This document shows positions 1-8,506 of a stretch of DNA of 64,000 nucleotides, in pieces. Source of the stretch: Candidatus Pantoea gossypiicola (lineage in GTDB: Bacteria > Pseudomonadota > Gammaproteobacteria > Enterobacterales > Enterobacteriaceae); contig NZ_VWVM01000005.1 of assembly GCF_008632075.1 (NCBI RefSeq), forward strand, positions 160,011-224,010, given 5' to 3'. The notes below the pieces were generated by a model that was given only the letters and a program-made list of their open reading frames with translations, ran no database searches and was not told where the DNA came from. The stretch's first letter is position 1. Each line of letters opens with the position of its first letter. The translations under genes were made by a program, and so were the position numbers.

Positions 1-248
1 TTTCAGGACGAGCGACAGGGATGTCGCGAAGAGGCGGGTTCGCGCCAGGGATGGCGCGTCCCGCTGGTCCGTAAGAAATCCGGAAGAAGCGAAGGGACCG
101 CGAAGCGGCGGTGAAGCAGGCCGGAGCCGGGGGGCAAGGGGCGCGGCGACTGGCGCCCCTTGTCGGTCGCCAGCAGAGGCGTGTCTGAAACTGCCCAATT
201 GATCAGGCGAACGAAACCCCTCTCAGAGCCCGTTCGCGCAGCGAACAA
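1..248. repeat. Intergenic direct repeat, copy 1
   Basis: GC-rich non-coding repeat. From about position 64 it matches 2573-2762 at all but a handful of bases. It opens with two small hairpins (GCGACA-ggga-TGTCGC at 12-27 and GCGCCA-ggga-TGGCGC further on) and ends in a GTTCGC-gca-GCGAAC hairpin at 232-246. Open frames through it are long only because it is GC-rich and stop-poor; none has a ribosome site. It forms the left flank of the regulator pair. The window starts inside it, so its true left end is not visible. Confidence 0.8.
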
Positions 249-297
249 TTCCGACGCCCTGTCGACTCTTCCGGGCCTCCGGTTGGCTCTTTGCGCC

Positions 298-963
298 TCA
301 GGTGATCAGCACATATCCTTTGTTCAGGAAAAAAGGCGGGATATAGTTATCCCACCCCTCCTGCATACAATGCTGCTTCAACGCAGCGTTGCTGGTTGCA
401 CCAGATTTGTCGTAACAGCGTATAAGTCGGTTGCGAAGGGCCGGAGCACTGATGCCCAGAATTCCTGGCATAAGGTTCTGCTTTACCCCACAGAGCAATA
501 GCAGAATCACTTCCCACTCTTTATCGGTGAAGATATTCGCGGGCCGGGTAAAAACAAAGGGTCTTCTGTCACGTGGCCGGAGGAACGTTGAAAAGTAAAC
601 ATTGGTGATCTCAAGATAGGTACAGATAATACCATCGGTTCCATCACTGAACGTCCACGGGCGTTTCTCCACCATAAAAGATCGCAGCCTGTTCTCTTCT
701 CCGTATTCAAAAGTCTTGAGCACAATGCTCATTTCTTTAGTATTCAGGATTTTTTTATCATCATGCAAAATATGATGGTAATAATCGCTAATGTCTGGCG
801 TCAGGTCGGTGTCGAATGCCCCCATAATAGTGTCAGACGGAACGTTGAAATAACTGCATGCAAGCTTATTGGCATAAACATAGCGTGAGACATTGTTTTT
901 AATAGCCCAGCCAAACAGTGAGTTATCTAAGTAATATTCAACAGGATTCAGCTTTCTGACCAT
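298..963 (-). CDS. PAS-LuxR-type transcriptional regulator, second of a tandem pair
   Basis: 221 residues. The N-terminal ~125 residues look like a PAS-type sensor: a WAIKN...YVYANK start (19-32) as in heme- or ligand-binding PAS folds. A LuxR-like helix-turn-helix begins at FTDKEWE (145-151) and runs to about 200. It is paralogous to the next gene upstream over its whole length, including the YIPPFFLNKGY ending. Its start follows AAGAGGA with seven bases' spacing and lies only four bases after the partner's stop, so the two form one operon. Its recognition helix differs from the partner's, so it may bind a different site. The ligand and targets are unknown. Confidence 0.75.
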   Translation of the reverse strand: MVRKLNPVEYYLDNSLFGWAIKNNVSRYVYANKLACSYFNVPSDTIMGAFDTDLTPDISDYYHHILHDDKKILNTKEMSIVLKTFEYGEENRLRSFMVEKRPWTFSDGTDGIICTYLEITNVYFSTFLRPRDRRPFVFTRPANIFTDKEWEVILLLLCGVKQNLMPGILGISAPALRNRLIRCYDKSGATSNAALKQHCMQEGWDNYIPPFFLNKGYVLIT

Positions 964-967
964 CAGT

Positions 968-1651
968 TCATCCTCTTATTATAATGTGGCCTTTTTTCAG
1001 GAAGAACGGTGGAATATAATGGTCTAACTTATTGTCACGGCAATAGCTGATCAGTGCAGAAAGCGAATTCAGACCGGTCTTTCTGTAACAACTTCTGAGT
1101 CTGCCATTAACTGCGTCAGCTGTAATCGCCAGGATACTGCTTATTTCTTTTATGTTCATCCCACAGACCAGCAGATAAACGACTTCCCACTCTTTTTCTG
1201 TGAAGACGGATGAGGGTGCTTCAAAAGTCGCATGCTGAATTATTTTGCCGTCCAGCAAGGCGCTCGGTGTGATGATCCTCACATGCCTGACGCTGATAAC
1301 CGTTCCGATACAGTTATGCTCGTTATCATACAGTGGCTCCTGAACACTATAAGCAGGCTGCATGATTTTTTCTTTTCCCTGTATATGTGTGGTGATTGCT
1401 CTGACTGGCTGACCTGTTCGCTCTATTTCCCGCTCCTGCTGGCTAAAAAGGTCAGCAAATTCTGCAACCGGAACAGGCATTTCTCTAATATGGCGGCCTT
1501 CATAATTAATACCTGGCGATAGAGTTTGCCAGGCTTTGAGAGTGTTATTCACATAAACAAAGCGGGACTGATTGTCCTTCACTCCCCAGCCGACAACAGG
1601 GTCGTTTTCAAACATTCTGATAAGCCTTGCGGGTAACGTAATTTTTTTCAT
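968..1651 (-). CDS. PAS-LuxR-type transcriptional regulator, first of a tandem pair
   Basis: 227 residues. A PAS-like N-terminus (VVGWGVKDNQSRFVYVNN at 19-36) precedes a LuxR-type helix-turn-helix starting at FTEKEWE (150-156), whose GMNIKEISSILAIT helix pair is close to the canonical GKS.KEIA..L..S pattern. The C-terminus is YIPPFFLKKGH, shared with the downstream paralogue. The start is supported by AAGGA eight bases upstream. There is no receiver domain and no autoinducer domain, so the protein probably senses through its PAS fold. It is first in a two-gene operon flanked by direct repeats. Function unknown. Confidence 0.75.
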   Translation of the reverse strand: MKKITLPARLIRMFENDPVVGWGVKDNQSRFVYVNNTLKAWQTLSPGINYEGRHIREMPVPVAEFADLFSQQEREIERTGQPVRAITTHIQGKEKIMQPAYSVQEPLYDNEHNCIGTVISVRHVRIITPSALLDGKIIQHATFEAPSSVFTEKEWEVVYLLVCGMNIKEISSILAITADAVNGRLRSCYRKTGLNSLSALISYCRDNKLDHYIPPFFLKKGHIIIRG

Positions 1652-1840
1652 GAGTGTGTCCTTACATTTTCATTACTCTACATTAAATTGACCTTGCAAC
1701 TTAATAACCCTACAGAGAAATGACACTTTATATAAAGCGCCATACTTTAATTGTACCTTCATGCAAGCCGGAATGGGTGTGAAAGTAATATCACAAGCCA
1801 ACGCGCAGGGAAAGTTGTCTATATAATAAAAAAGAAGCAT
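1652..1840. other. AT-rich upstream region of the PAS-LuxR operon
   Basis: AT-rich stretch that must carry the promoter of the minus-strand regulator operon. On the plus strand it contains TTGACC-17-TACAGA near 1690 and an ATATAATA box near 1820, upstream of an orphan terminator. No coding frame with a ribosome site was found. Confidence 0.4.
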
Positions 1841-1869
1841 GCCCATAACCGAAAGGTTATGGGCTTTTT
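1841..1869 (+). terminator. Orphan rho-independent terminator
   Basis: Perfect stem GCCCATAACC / GGTTATGGGC with a GAAA-like loop, followed by TTTTT. No plus-strand gene lies upstream in the window, so it either ends an unannotated short transcript (candidate small RNA, about 1720-1869) or is a relic. Confidence 0.75.
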
Positions 1870-1923
1870 GTTTTAAGAGGCAGATTAATTACGGGATTTA
1901 ATTGGGGTTAATGGCAGGACTTA

Positions 1924-2280
1924 GTGGTCCGCATAAATTTCGCTTTGGAGCAGGCTGACGCTGAGAGGGTTTTCGTTCGTCTGGAGAGGTGGGCATGCTC
2001 TGAGCAGGTTACGCCCGCCAGGCGATGGGGAGTTTCAGGTTGCCTGTGCAGGCGGACGCGTCAAGGGGCGGACGCCCGCCCCTTAACAATCCCGGCGTCC
2101 GGCAGCCTGCGCGCCCCGCTTCGCGGGGTGCCTTCGTCACGCCCTGCGGCCAGCGGACCGTCCGGACGCGCCATCCCTGGCGCGAACCGTCCTTTCGCCG
2201 ACGTCCTGTCGGCTCATCCTTGCCTCCGGTTGTTCCTCAGCGCTCCGGATGCCTCTGACAACCCCCCGCCTGTGATTTCT
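1924..2280. repeat. GC-rich composite intergenic repeat (inverted family member)
   Basis: Non-coding. It contains GCGCCATCCCTGGCGC and a GACGTCCTGTCGGC-type hairpin, the reverse-complement counterparts of the small hairpins in the repeats at 1-248 and 2541-2762. The proline/arginine-rich open frames in it have no ribosome site and are not believed. Confidence 0.55.
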
Positions 2281-2318
2281 TTGTGTTAACTGTGGTGTTG
2301 TGTTGTCTGCTGTCCTGT

Positions 2319-2446
2319 AAAGCCAAAGCCAAAGCCAAAGCCAAAGCCAAAGCCAAAGCCAAAGCCAAAGCCAAAGCCAAAGCCAAAGCCAAAGCCAAAG
2401 CCAAAGCCAAAGCCAAAGCCAAAGCCAAAGCCAAAGCCAAAGCCAA
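2319..2446. repeat. AAAGCC hexanucleotide tandem array, about 21 copies
   Basis: Uninterrupted array of the six-base unit AAAGCC, 128 bases long. Because the unit is six bases, length changes preserve all reading frames. The array sits between two GC-rich repeat blocks in an otherwise gene-free interval. It is expected to vary in copy number by slipped-strand mispairing and could serve as a strain-typing locus. Confidence 0.95.
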
Positions 2447-2540
2447 TCCCGGAAACGTAAAGCGATAAAGTACCCAAAACAAAAAGAAGAGATAACAGCG
2501 AGGGGTGGGGAGGCCGTCAGAACCGCTGAGCGGATGAGGG

Positions 2541-2762
2541 ATTTCAGGACGAGCGCCAGGGATGGCGCGAACCCGCTGGTCCGTAAGAAATCCGGAAGAA
2601 GCGAAGGGACCGCGAAGCGGCGGTGAAGCAGGCCGGAGCCGGGGGTCAAGGGGCGCGGCGACTGGCACCCCTTGTCGGTCGCCAGCAGAGGCGTGTCTGA
2701 AACTGCCCAGCTGATCAGGCGAACGAAACCCCTCTCAAAGCCCGTTCGCGCAGCGAACAATC
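2541..2762. repeat. Intergenic direct repeat, copy 2
   Basis: Same orientation as the repeat at 1-248 and about 97% identical from 2573 on. It lacks one of the two leading hairpins of copy 1, as if the GCGACA and GCGCCA hairpins had recombined into one. It ends in the GTTCGC-gca-GCGAAC hairpin (2744-2758), and a further copy of that hairpin follows at 2789-2803, next to the end of amn. Confidence 0.85.
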
Positions 2763-2831
2763 CCCGGCATCAGCTCTGCTGCCAGCCCGTTCGCGCAGCG
2801 AACAAACCTCCCCGAGCCAGCGGCGATACAT

Positions 2832-4286
2832 CTACCGGAAAGGCGGCTCATTAAACGTCCGCAGCTTACGCGAATGCAGCTTATCACCCTCAGCGCGCAG
2901 CAGCTCAACCGCGTGAATGCCAATCTGCAGATGCTCTGAAATCGCCCCCTCATAGAAGCGGTTCGCCTGACCCGGCAGCTTGATTTCGCCGTGCAGCGGT
3001 TTGTCGGAAACGCACAGCAGCGTGCCGTACGGCACCCGGAAACGATAGCCCTGCGCGGCAATGGTGGCGCTCTCCATATCGACCGCTACCGCGCGGCTCA
3101 GGTTAAAGCGCAGGGCCGACGCGGAGTAGCGCAACTCCCAGTTGCGATCGTCGGTGGTCACCACGGTGCCGGTACGCAGGCGCTGCTTCACCTCTTCACC
3201 TGGCATGCCGCTCACCGACTTGGTGGCGTCATACAGTGCGCGCTGCACTTCGGCAATGCTTGGCACCGGGATGTCTGGCGGAAGCACGCTATCGAGTACG
3301 TGATCGTCACGCAGATAAGCGTGGGCCAGCACATAGTCGCCGATCCGTTGGCTCTCGCGCAGACCGCCGCAGTGACCAATCATCAGCCACGCGTGCGGGC
3401 GCATCACCGCCAGATGATCGCAGATGGTTTTGGCATTCGACGGGCCGACACCGATATTAACCAGTGTGATGCCGCGACGATTAGGTGAGGTGAGATGCCA
3501 GGCAGGCATCTGATGCTTCTTCCACGCCAGATCTGAGAGCATCGACTCGCTGTTGGCGGTATCGGCCGTCAGCACCACGTCACCCGCACAGGCCAGGCTG
3601 TCGTAAGGGGTGTTAGGATCGCGCACCTGCTCAATTGCCCAGCGCACGAACTCGTCGACATAACGGGTATAGTTGGTGAACAGCACAAAAGGCTGGAAGT
3701 GCTCTACGCTGGTGCCGGTGTAGTGACGCAGACGGGCCAGCGAGAAGTCGGTGCGCAGCGCGTCGAAGTGCGACAGGGGGAATTTGGCGTCGGCGTGGAA
3801 CAGACCGTCGGTAGTCTCATCGCCAATCTGTGACAGCTCGGTGGTCGGGAAGTGGCGCGCAATACCGGCGCTCATGGTGCGATCCAGCGACAGATCAGAA
3901 CCGTCGATCACGTAAGGATAGGGGATCTCCTGGCTGGACGGCACCACGTCGATCTCCAGTTGATACTCTTTTTCCAGCATCTGAAGCTGTTCTGAAATAT
4001 AGTGGCGCAGTAACGCCGGACGGGTAACGGTGGTGCTGTAACTGCCGGTATGGGTAAAGCGGCCCCAGGCACGCGTGCGATTCTGCTGCGGACCTTCACC
4101 GTGCCAGGTGATGCGCAGCTCCGGGTATACAAACAGTCCCTTTTCCCGTTCCGCGGCATTGGGGAGCGTGCCGTTTTCGGTAAACAGTTTAATCGCCGCA
4201 CGCAGCGCATCAACGGCACCATCGTAAAGGCGTTCAAGTTCATCCAGCGCCTGCTGGCTGGTCAGGTTTTTCCGTAATGTCGGCAT
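2832..4286 (-). CDS. amn: AMP nucleosidase
   Basis: Hydrolyses AMP to adenine and ribose 5-phosphate in the cytosol (purine salvage and adenylate balance). 484 residues, the usual length. The N-terminal Amn-specific domain is followed by the nucleoside-phosphorylase-like catalytic half with GVGPSNAKT, MIGHCGGLR and VDMESATIA motifs. A longer frame begins at 4313, but the ATG at 4286 is preceded by AAGGAGAAACC and is the start chosen; it begins MPTLRKNL. Divergent from the MATE exporter gene, as the two are neighbours in E. coli. Confidence 0.95.
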   Translation of the reverse strand: MPTLRKNLTSQQALDELERLYDGAVDALRAAIKLFTENGTLPNAAEREKGLFVYPELRITWHGEGPQQNRTRAWGRFTHTGSYSTTVTRPALLRHYISEQLQMLEKEYQLEIDVVPSSQEIPYPYVIDGSDLSLDRTMSAGIARHFPTTELSQIGDETTDGLFHADAKFPLSHFDALRTDFSLARLRHYTGTSVEHFQPFVLFTNYTRYVDEFVRWAIEQVRDPNTPYDSLACAGDVVLTADTANSESMLSDLAWKKHQMPAWHLTSPNRRGITLVNIGVGPSNAKTICDHLAVMRPHAWLMIGHCGGLRESQRIGDYVLAHAYLRDDHVLDSVLPPDIPVPSIAEVQRALYDATKSVSGMPGEEVKQRLRTGTVVTTDDRNWELRYSASALRFNLSRAVAVDMESATIAAQGYRFRVPYGTLLCVSDKPLHGEIKLPGQANRFYEGAISEHLQIGIHAVELLRAEGDKLHSRKLRTFNEPPFR

Positions 4287-4724
4287 GGTTTCTCCTTCCA
4301 TTTTTTTCCGCAATTTGCCCCAAGCTTAGCGGGTTTGTTGCAGAGATTGGTGAAGAATCTGTGATCGCCTTTTTTTTGCGCTAACGAAGCGCGTAATCTG
4401 AGCAGTGCGGCAGTGAGCCGGAACGCACATTACGAAAATCCGTTAAGAAAATCTTTATTACCGCAACAGGCGATGCCGCCGTGTCTGTTGCGCTGCAACT
4501 GATAAAAGAGCAGCAGTGCAGCCGGTGGCACCGTGATGACAGGCGATCGTAACCTACCGGAAATAATCAGGTTTGCTACAGCGGACGGCCCGGCGAGGCA
4601 GAATCTGCCGAATCTGAACTAAAAAGTTTGTAACCATGATTAATTTGTCCCGGAAAGACTTTGCATATTTCTCTGCTCACTATCATCATTAGATCTCGTC
4701 AGTCTCTTCTGATTTGGTAATCCT
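4287..4724. other. Divergent intergenic region between amn and the MATE gene
   Basis: About 440 bases without a gene. It must hold the two divergent promoters. I see no tRNA, no terminator with a T-run and no convincing operator. Confidence 0.5.
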
Positions 4725-6158
4725 TTGCAAAATCCCGGCGTAGCAGTGATGCAGGCGATTAAGCGCACGGCGTGGTACCCGAAACGCCGCTCTTATCGCA
4801 CGCTCTACTGGCGTGAAATATCGCCATTAGCAGTGCCTATCTTCTTCGAGAATGCCTGTGTGCTGTTGATGGGCGTACTGAGCACCTTCCTGGTCAGCTG
4901 GCTGGGCAAAGAGGCAATGGCGGGCGTTGGCCTGGCCGACAGCTTCAATATGGTGATCATCTCGTTCTTTGCGGCTATCGATCTCGGCACCACGGTGGTG
5001 GTGGCGTTCAGTCTGGCAAAACGCAACGGCAAGCGTGCCCGCGCCGCCACGCGTCAGTCGCTGGCCATGATGACGATACTCGCCTTTGTGCTGGTGATCG
5101 CCATTGAGTTCTGGGGCCATCTCATCATTGATGCCATCGCCGGTGCTGCCGAACCCAAAGTTAAAGCGCTGGCGCTGAGTTATCTGCAGACCTCTGCCTG
5201 GAGCTATCCGGCAGCCGCTATTACGCTGATCGGCAGCGGGGCGCTGCGTGGCGCGGGTAACACCAAAATCCCGATGCTGATTAACGGCGGCATGAACATC
5301 CTCAACATCATCATCAGTAGCGTGCTGATCTATGGCTGCTTCTCGTGGGACGGTTTAGGGTTTATCGGTGCCGGGCTGGGTCTGACCATCACCCGTTATA
5401 TCGGGGCGATCGCGGTGATTTACGTGCTGATGATCGGCTTTAATGCCTCGCTGAAAATCACGCTGTCGAGCTATTTCCGGCGCTGGAACAGCAGCATTCT
5501 GATGGAAGTATTAGGTATAGGTGTGCCTGCCAGTATCGAGTCGGTCCTGTTCAACGGCGGTAAATTGCTGACGCAGGTGTTTGTGGCAGGCATGGGCACC
5601 AGTGAGATTGCGGGTAACTTTATCGCGTTCTCGGTCGCGTCGCTGATCAACCTGCCGGGCAACGCGCTGGGTTCAGCCTCAACTATCATTACCGGTACCC
5701 GTCTGGGCAAAAATCAGGTCTTCCAGGCGGAGCGTCAGGTGCGGCATGTTTTCTGGCTGGCGACGGCGTGTCTGAGCGCGATAGCGCTGCTGACGGTGCC
5801 GCTGGCCGGGTTGCTGGCGCGGTTCTACACCAGCGACCCGGAAGTGATCAACGTAACGAAACATCTGCTCTGGCTGAATGCGCTGTTTATGCCGCTATGG
5901 GCCGCGTCATGGGTGCTGCCGGCGGGTCTTAAAGGCGCACGTGATGCGCGGTACACTATGTATGTGTCGATGTTCAGTATGTGGTGCGCGCGCGTCGTGG
6001 TCGGTTATCTGCTGGGCATTCAACTTGGCATGGGCGTCACCGGCGTCTGGCTGGGGATGTTCCTCGACTGGACGGTGCGTGGCATCTTCTTCTGGTGGCG
6101 ACTTAACAGCGGCAAATGGCTTAACCGCTACCATAAAATGATCGCGAAAACCGGTTAG
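4725..6158 (+). CDS. yeeO: MATE-family flavin (FMN/FAD) exporter
   Basis: 477-residue inner-membrane protein with about twelve membrane segments. The NACVLLMGVLSTFLVSWLG start of the MATE domain, SGALRGAGNTKIP and GNALGSASTIITGTRLG are near-identical to what I remember of E. coli YeeO, which exports flavins. The position beside amn fits. The start is uncertain: TTG at 4725 and ATG at 4749 are both possible and neither has a clear ribosome site. It lacks the long N-terminal extension of the E. coli protein. Confidence 0.85.
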   Translation: MQNPGVAVMQAIKRTAWYPKRRSYRTLYWREISPLAVPIFFENACVLLMGVLSTFLVSWLGKEAMAGVGLADSFNMVIISFFAAIDLGTTVVVAFSLAKRNGKRARAATRQSLAMMTILAFVLVIAIEFWGHLIIDAIAGAAEPKVKALALSYLQTSAWSYPAAAITLIGSGALRGAGNTKIPMLINGGMNILNIIISSVLIYGCFSWDGLGFIGAGLGLTITRYIGAIAVIYVLMIGFNASLKITLSSYFRRWNSSILMEVLGIGVPASIESVLFNGGKLLTQVFVAGMGTSEIAGNFIAFSVASLINLPGNALGSASTIITGTRLGKNQVFQAERQVRHVFWLATACLSAIALLTVPLAGLLARFYTSDPEVINVTKHLLWLNALFMPLWAASWVLPAGLKGARDARYTMYVSMFSMWCARVVVGYLLGIQLGMGVTGVWLGMFLDWTVRGIFFWWRLNSGKWLNRYHKMIAKTG

Positions 6159-6355
6159 CAGCATGCCTATGCCTTCTCCTCTCACCGGGGGGAAGGCATC
6201 ACCTCTCAGACCCCGCCTTTAAAAATAACATCTCCGTCACATCTCCAGGCTTTCAGGTATAATTTCAGTCAGTTGCACAAAGCCAGTCTCGTCTGAGAGG
6301 GGTAGCGTATTTCCAGCTGCGCACTGGCGCAGAACCTGCTTATCAAGGTGACCCT

Positions 6356-7468
6356 ATGATCCCTGTTAAAACAGCGCTGGCACTCCTGCCGCTGCTGTGT
6401 AGCGCTCCGCTGTGGGCGACAACCTTCGTCTATGTGTCGAATGCCGAATCCGGCACCGTTTCCCGCTATCAGCTCAGTGAAGCCAATGGCAGCCTGCAAT
6501 GGCGGGGCGATACGCCCGCCGGGAAAAAGATTATGCCGCTGGCGGCCAGCCCGGATGGTAAACATCTCTATGGCGCGCTGCGATCGCCGCCTTACGCAAT
6601 CATCAGCTGGCGCGTCACCCGTCCACACGGTGATCTGCAGAAACTGGCGGTGACGCCGATCAAAGCCAGCTTTCCGTGGATCACCACCGATAAGAGCGGG
6701 CGCTACCTGCTGGCCGCCTCCTATGACAGCGATATCGTCACCAGTAACCGGATTGATGATAAAGGCATTGTGACGACCCAGGTTACGGGCGAAGTGAAAA
6801 CCGGGCCGCATGCTCATTCGGTGATCACCGACGTCAGCAACCATTCGCTCTACGTTGGTAACCTTGGCGCGGATAGGGTACTGCAATATACCTTCGCCAG
6901 TGACGGGGCCATTACTCCGCTGGGTACGGGGTTTGTACAGGGTGAGAAGAACAGCGGCGCACGGCATTCTGTAATTTCGCCGGATAATCGCTTTCTCTAT
7001 AACCTCGCGGAGATGAGCGGCACTATTACGCAGTTCCGGCGCGCAGCCGATGGTACGCTGACGCCATTGAAAACCTGGCCCAACGCGGTGGCGAAGAAAT
7101 ATAACCTGCAGCATGGCGAGCAGCGTCCGGCGGGCTACAGCGATCCGACGCCGCGCATCTGGGCGGCAGACATTAAAATCACGCCTGATGGGCAATTTAT
7201 CTATGTGACTGAACGCACCTCCAGCACCGTCAGCGGTTATCGGGTAGATAAGCACACGGGTGAGTTAACATTCATCGGCAGCTGGCCGGTGGAAAAACAG
7301 CCGCGCAGTATCGCGATTGATGCGCAGGGCAAATGGCTGATCGTCAGCGGAGAGAAGAGCGCCGTGATTGGCAGCTACGCCATCGATCCCGCCAGCGGTG
7401 AACTTAAGCGGGTGGGGGAGGCCCCAGCTGGCAAAGGGGCGAACTGGGTGACCCTGATAACGCAGTAG
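6356..7468 (+). CDS. Secreted beta-propeller lactonase-family protein
   Basis: 370 residues. It begins with a signal peptide (cleavage after ...APLWA, about residue 21), so it acts in the periplasm. The rest is a seven-bladed propeller of the lactonase/6-phosphogluconolactonase type, with recurring blades (FVYVSNAESGTVSRY, HSLYVGNLGADRVLQY, FIYVTERTSSTVSGYR, WLIVSGEKSAVIGSY). Cytosolic Pgl has no signal peptide, so this is a relative rather than the pentose-phosphate enzyme. AAGGTGA sets the start. It is a single gene between yeeO and a small orphan; the substrate is unknown. Confidence 0.85.
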   Translation: MIPVKTALALLPLLCSAPLWATTFVYVSNAESGTVSRYQLSEANGSLQWRGDTPAGKKIMPLAASPDGKHLYGALRSPPYAIISWRVTRPHGDLQKLAVTPIKASFPWITTDKSGRYLLAASYDSDIVTSNRIDDKGIVTTQVTGEVKTGPHAHSVITDVSNHSLYVGNLGADRVLQYTFASDGAITPLGTGFVQGEKNSGARHSVISPDNRFLYNLAEMSGTITQFRRAADGTLTPLKTWPNAVAKKYNLQHGEQRPAGYSDPTPRIWAADIKITPDGQFIYVTERTSSTVSGYRVDKHTGELTFIGSWPVEKQPRSIAIDAQGKWLIVSGEKSAVIGSYAIDPASGELKRVGEAPAGKGANWVTLITQ

Positions 7469-7620
7469 ATTTTTGAGCAGCCGGTCTCTGGCGGCGGCTG
7501 ATGATTGACCAGGCAAGGCGCGTTATGCCATTTTCGGCATAAGCTGCGCAGAAATTTTTGGTTCTGATCGAGCGCGTAAGCGGGTTTACTCAGGGCATCA
7601 ACTGATGCGGAGAACCTGAC

Positions 7621-7776
7621 ATGAAACAGAAACTGATAGCCTGGTTTGAACAGCTGCTGAGTGGCCCTGTGACCAGTGAACGTGTACATGATATTAACGT
7701 CGAACTGCTGCTGCCACTGAGCCAGCTGTATGGACTGGAATATTACCCGGCAGTGCATCGTTACCATGAAAGATAA
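7621..7776 (+). CDS. Small hypothetical protein (51 aa)
   Basis: MKQKLIAWFEQLLSG start, then an amphipathic helical middle and a YHER ending. A GGAG site lies ten bases before the ATG, and a strong terminator follows the stop by 25 bases, so it is a complete single-gene transcription unit. I do not recognise the family. It has no signal peptide, no membrane segment and no cysteine. Confidence 0.7.
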   Translation: MKQKLIAWFEQLLSGPVTSERVHDINVELLLPLSQLYGLEYYPAVHRYHER

Positions 7777-7800
7777 CGGTTGTTGTACTTTGACTGGTTA

Positions 7801-7827
7801 AAGGCCCGCTACTTTGCGGGCCTTTTT
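7801..7827 (+). terminator. Rho-independent terminator of the 51-aa gene
   Basis: Stem AAGGCCCGC / GCGGGCCTT with a short loop and a T-run. Confidence 0.9.
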
Positions 7828-8205
7828 GCGTTCAGGGTGAAGCGAACGGTCATTTCGTTGCTCAGAAAGCGCAGGGATAAAGAGATGAGCTGGTTTCTCT
7901 GGCAGATAACTTCGTTTAATATCTGCGAGTTGTGTTCCAGCACTGCTTCTTGTCGTCCCGCATTAATCGCCGTATTCTTTTTCTGCGCCTGCCAAATCAG
8001 GCGACGGAATTGGAACTCCGGTTAATGCACACTCGCGGCAACATTTTATTGTCGTGCGTCTGGCTACACCTCAATGGTGGGCTGGGCGAGGGCACCTTAG
8101 GGTGCGCCGGTTCAGTGTGCCCGGTAGTTCCAACCTCGTTCAGTCTGCCACCCATGAGATTGGAACCTCAGGTGGCGGTTTAAAATGCATACTGGAGGCT
8201 TCCCC
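7828..8205. other. symE leader region with phage ash-like sequence
   Basis: No believable gene. The segment around 8070-8160 (GGGCTGGGCGAGGGCACC, GGTGCGCCGGTTC, CAGTCTGCCACCC) resembles leader sequences I associate with P4-like phage ash genes and with many symE copies; this recollection was not checked by search. A regulatory antisense RNA (SymR-like) would be expected here or overlapping the symE start. Confidence 0.4.
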
Positions 8206-8433
8206 ATGAGCACGAACCTCGAACAACACCATTTGCCATCTGAAAGCGCGCCAACTAAAACACAACGTCGGTATACCATCGGCTATCAGCCCAAACGCGG
8301 CGATTGCACCACACCTGCAATACATCTGAGCGGGAAATGGCTTCGTGAAGCTGGATTTGAAACCGGAGCCCTTATTACGGTGAAAATTGAGCAGGGCTGT
8401 CTTGTGCTGGTTCCGGAAAATACTCAGCAATAG
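8206..8433 (+). CDS. symE: SymE-family toxin
   Basis: 75 residues. The AbrB-like SymE core is clear: [28 protein letters not shown] and [13 protein letters not shown]. In E. coli, SymE is an SOS-induced toxin linked to RNA cleavage and nucleoid condensation, repressed by the antisense RNA SymR. The start chosen is the ATG at 8206, seven bases after GGAGG; an in-frame ATG at 8185 lies upstream of that site. It sits immediately upstream of the cdiA remnant. Confidence 0.85.
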   Translation: MSTNLEQHHLPSESAPTKTQRRYTIGYQPKRGDCTTPAIHLSGKWLREAGFETGALITVKIEQGCLVLVPENTQQ

Positions 8434-8506
8434 GATATTGCGGCCTCTTCTGGCTTATGAGTTATCTTCATCATTAAGCAGTCTGAAACGCCCGCATAAG
8501 AAAAAG

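Noticed and set aside
3..248. Arginine/proline-rich frames in the long repeats
   Set aside because: They recur only because the DNA repeat recurs; no ribosome sites, and high GC removes stops.
2283..2468. Lipoprotein-like start (LLSC) followed by a poly(Lys-Ala) frame through the hexamer array
   Set aside because: No ribosome site before the GTG, and the coding potential comes entirely from the tandem repeat; all six frames through such an array are open.
6269..7255. 328-codon minus-strand frame opposite the lactonase-like gene
   Set aside because: It is the antisense shadow of a gene with a signal peptide and clear propeller repeats.
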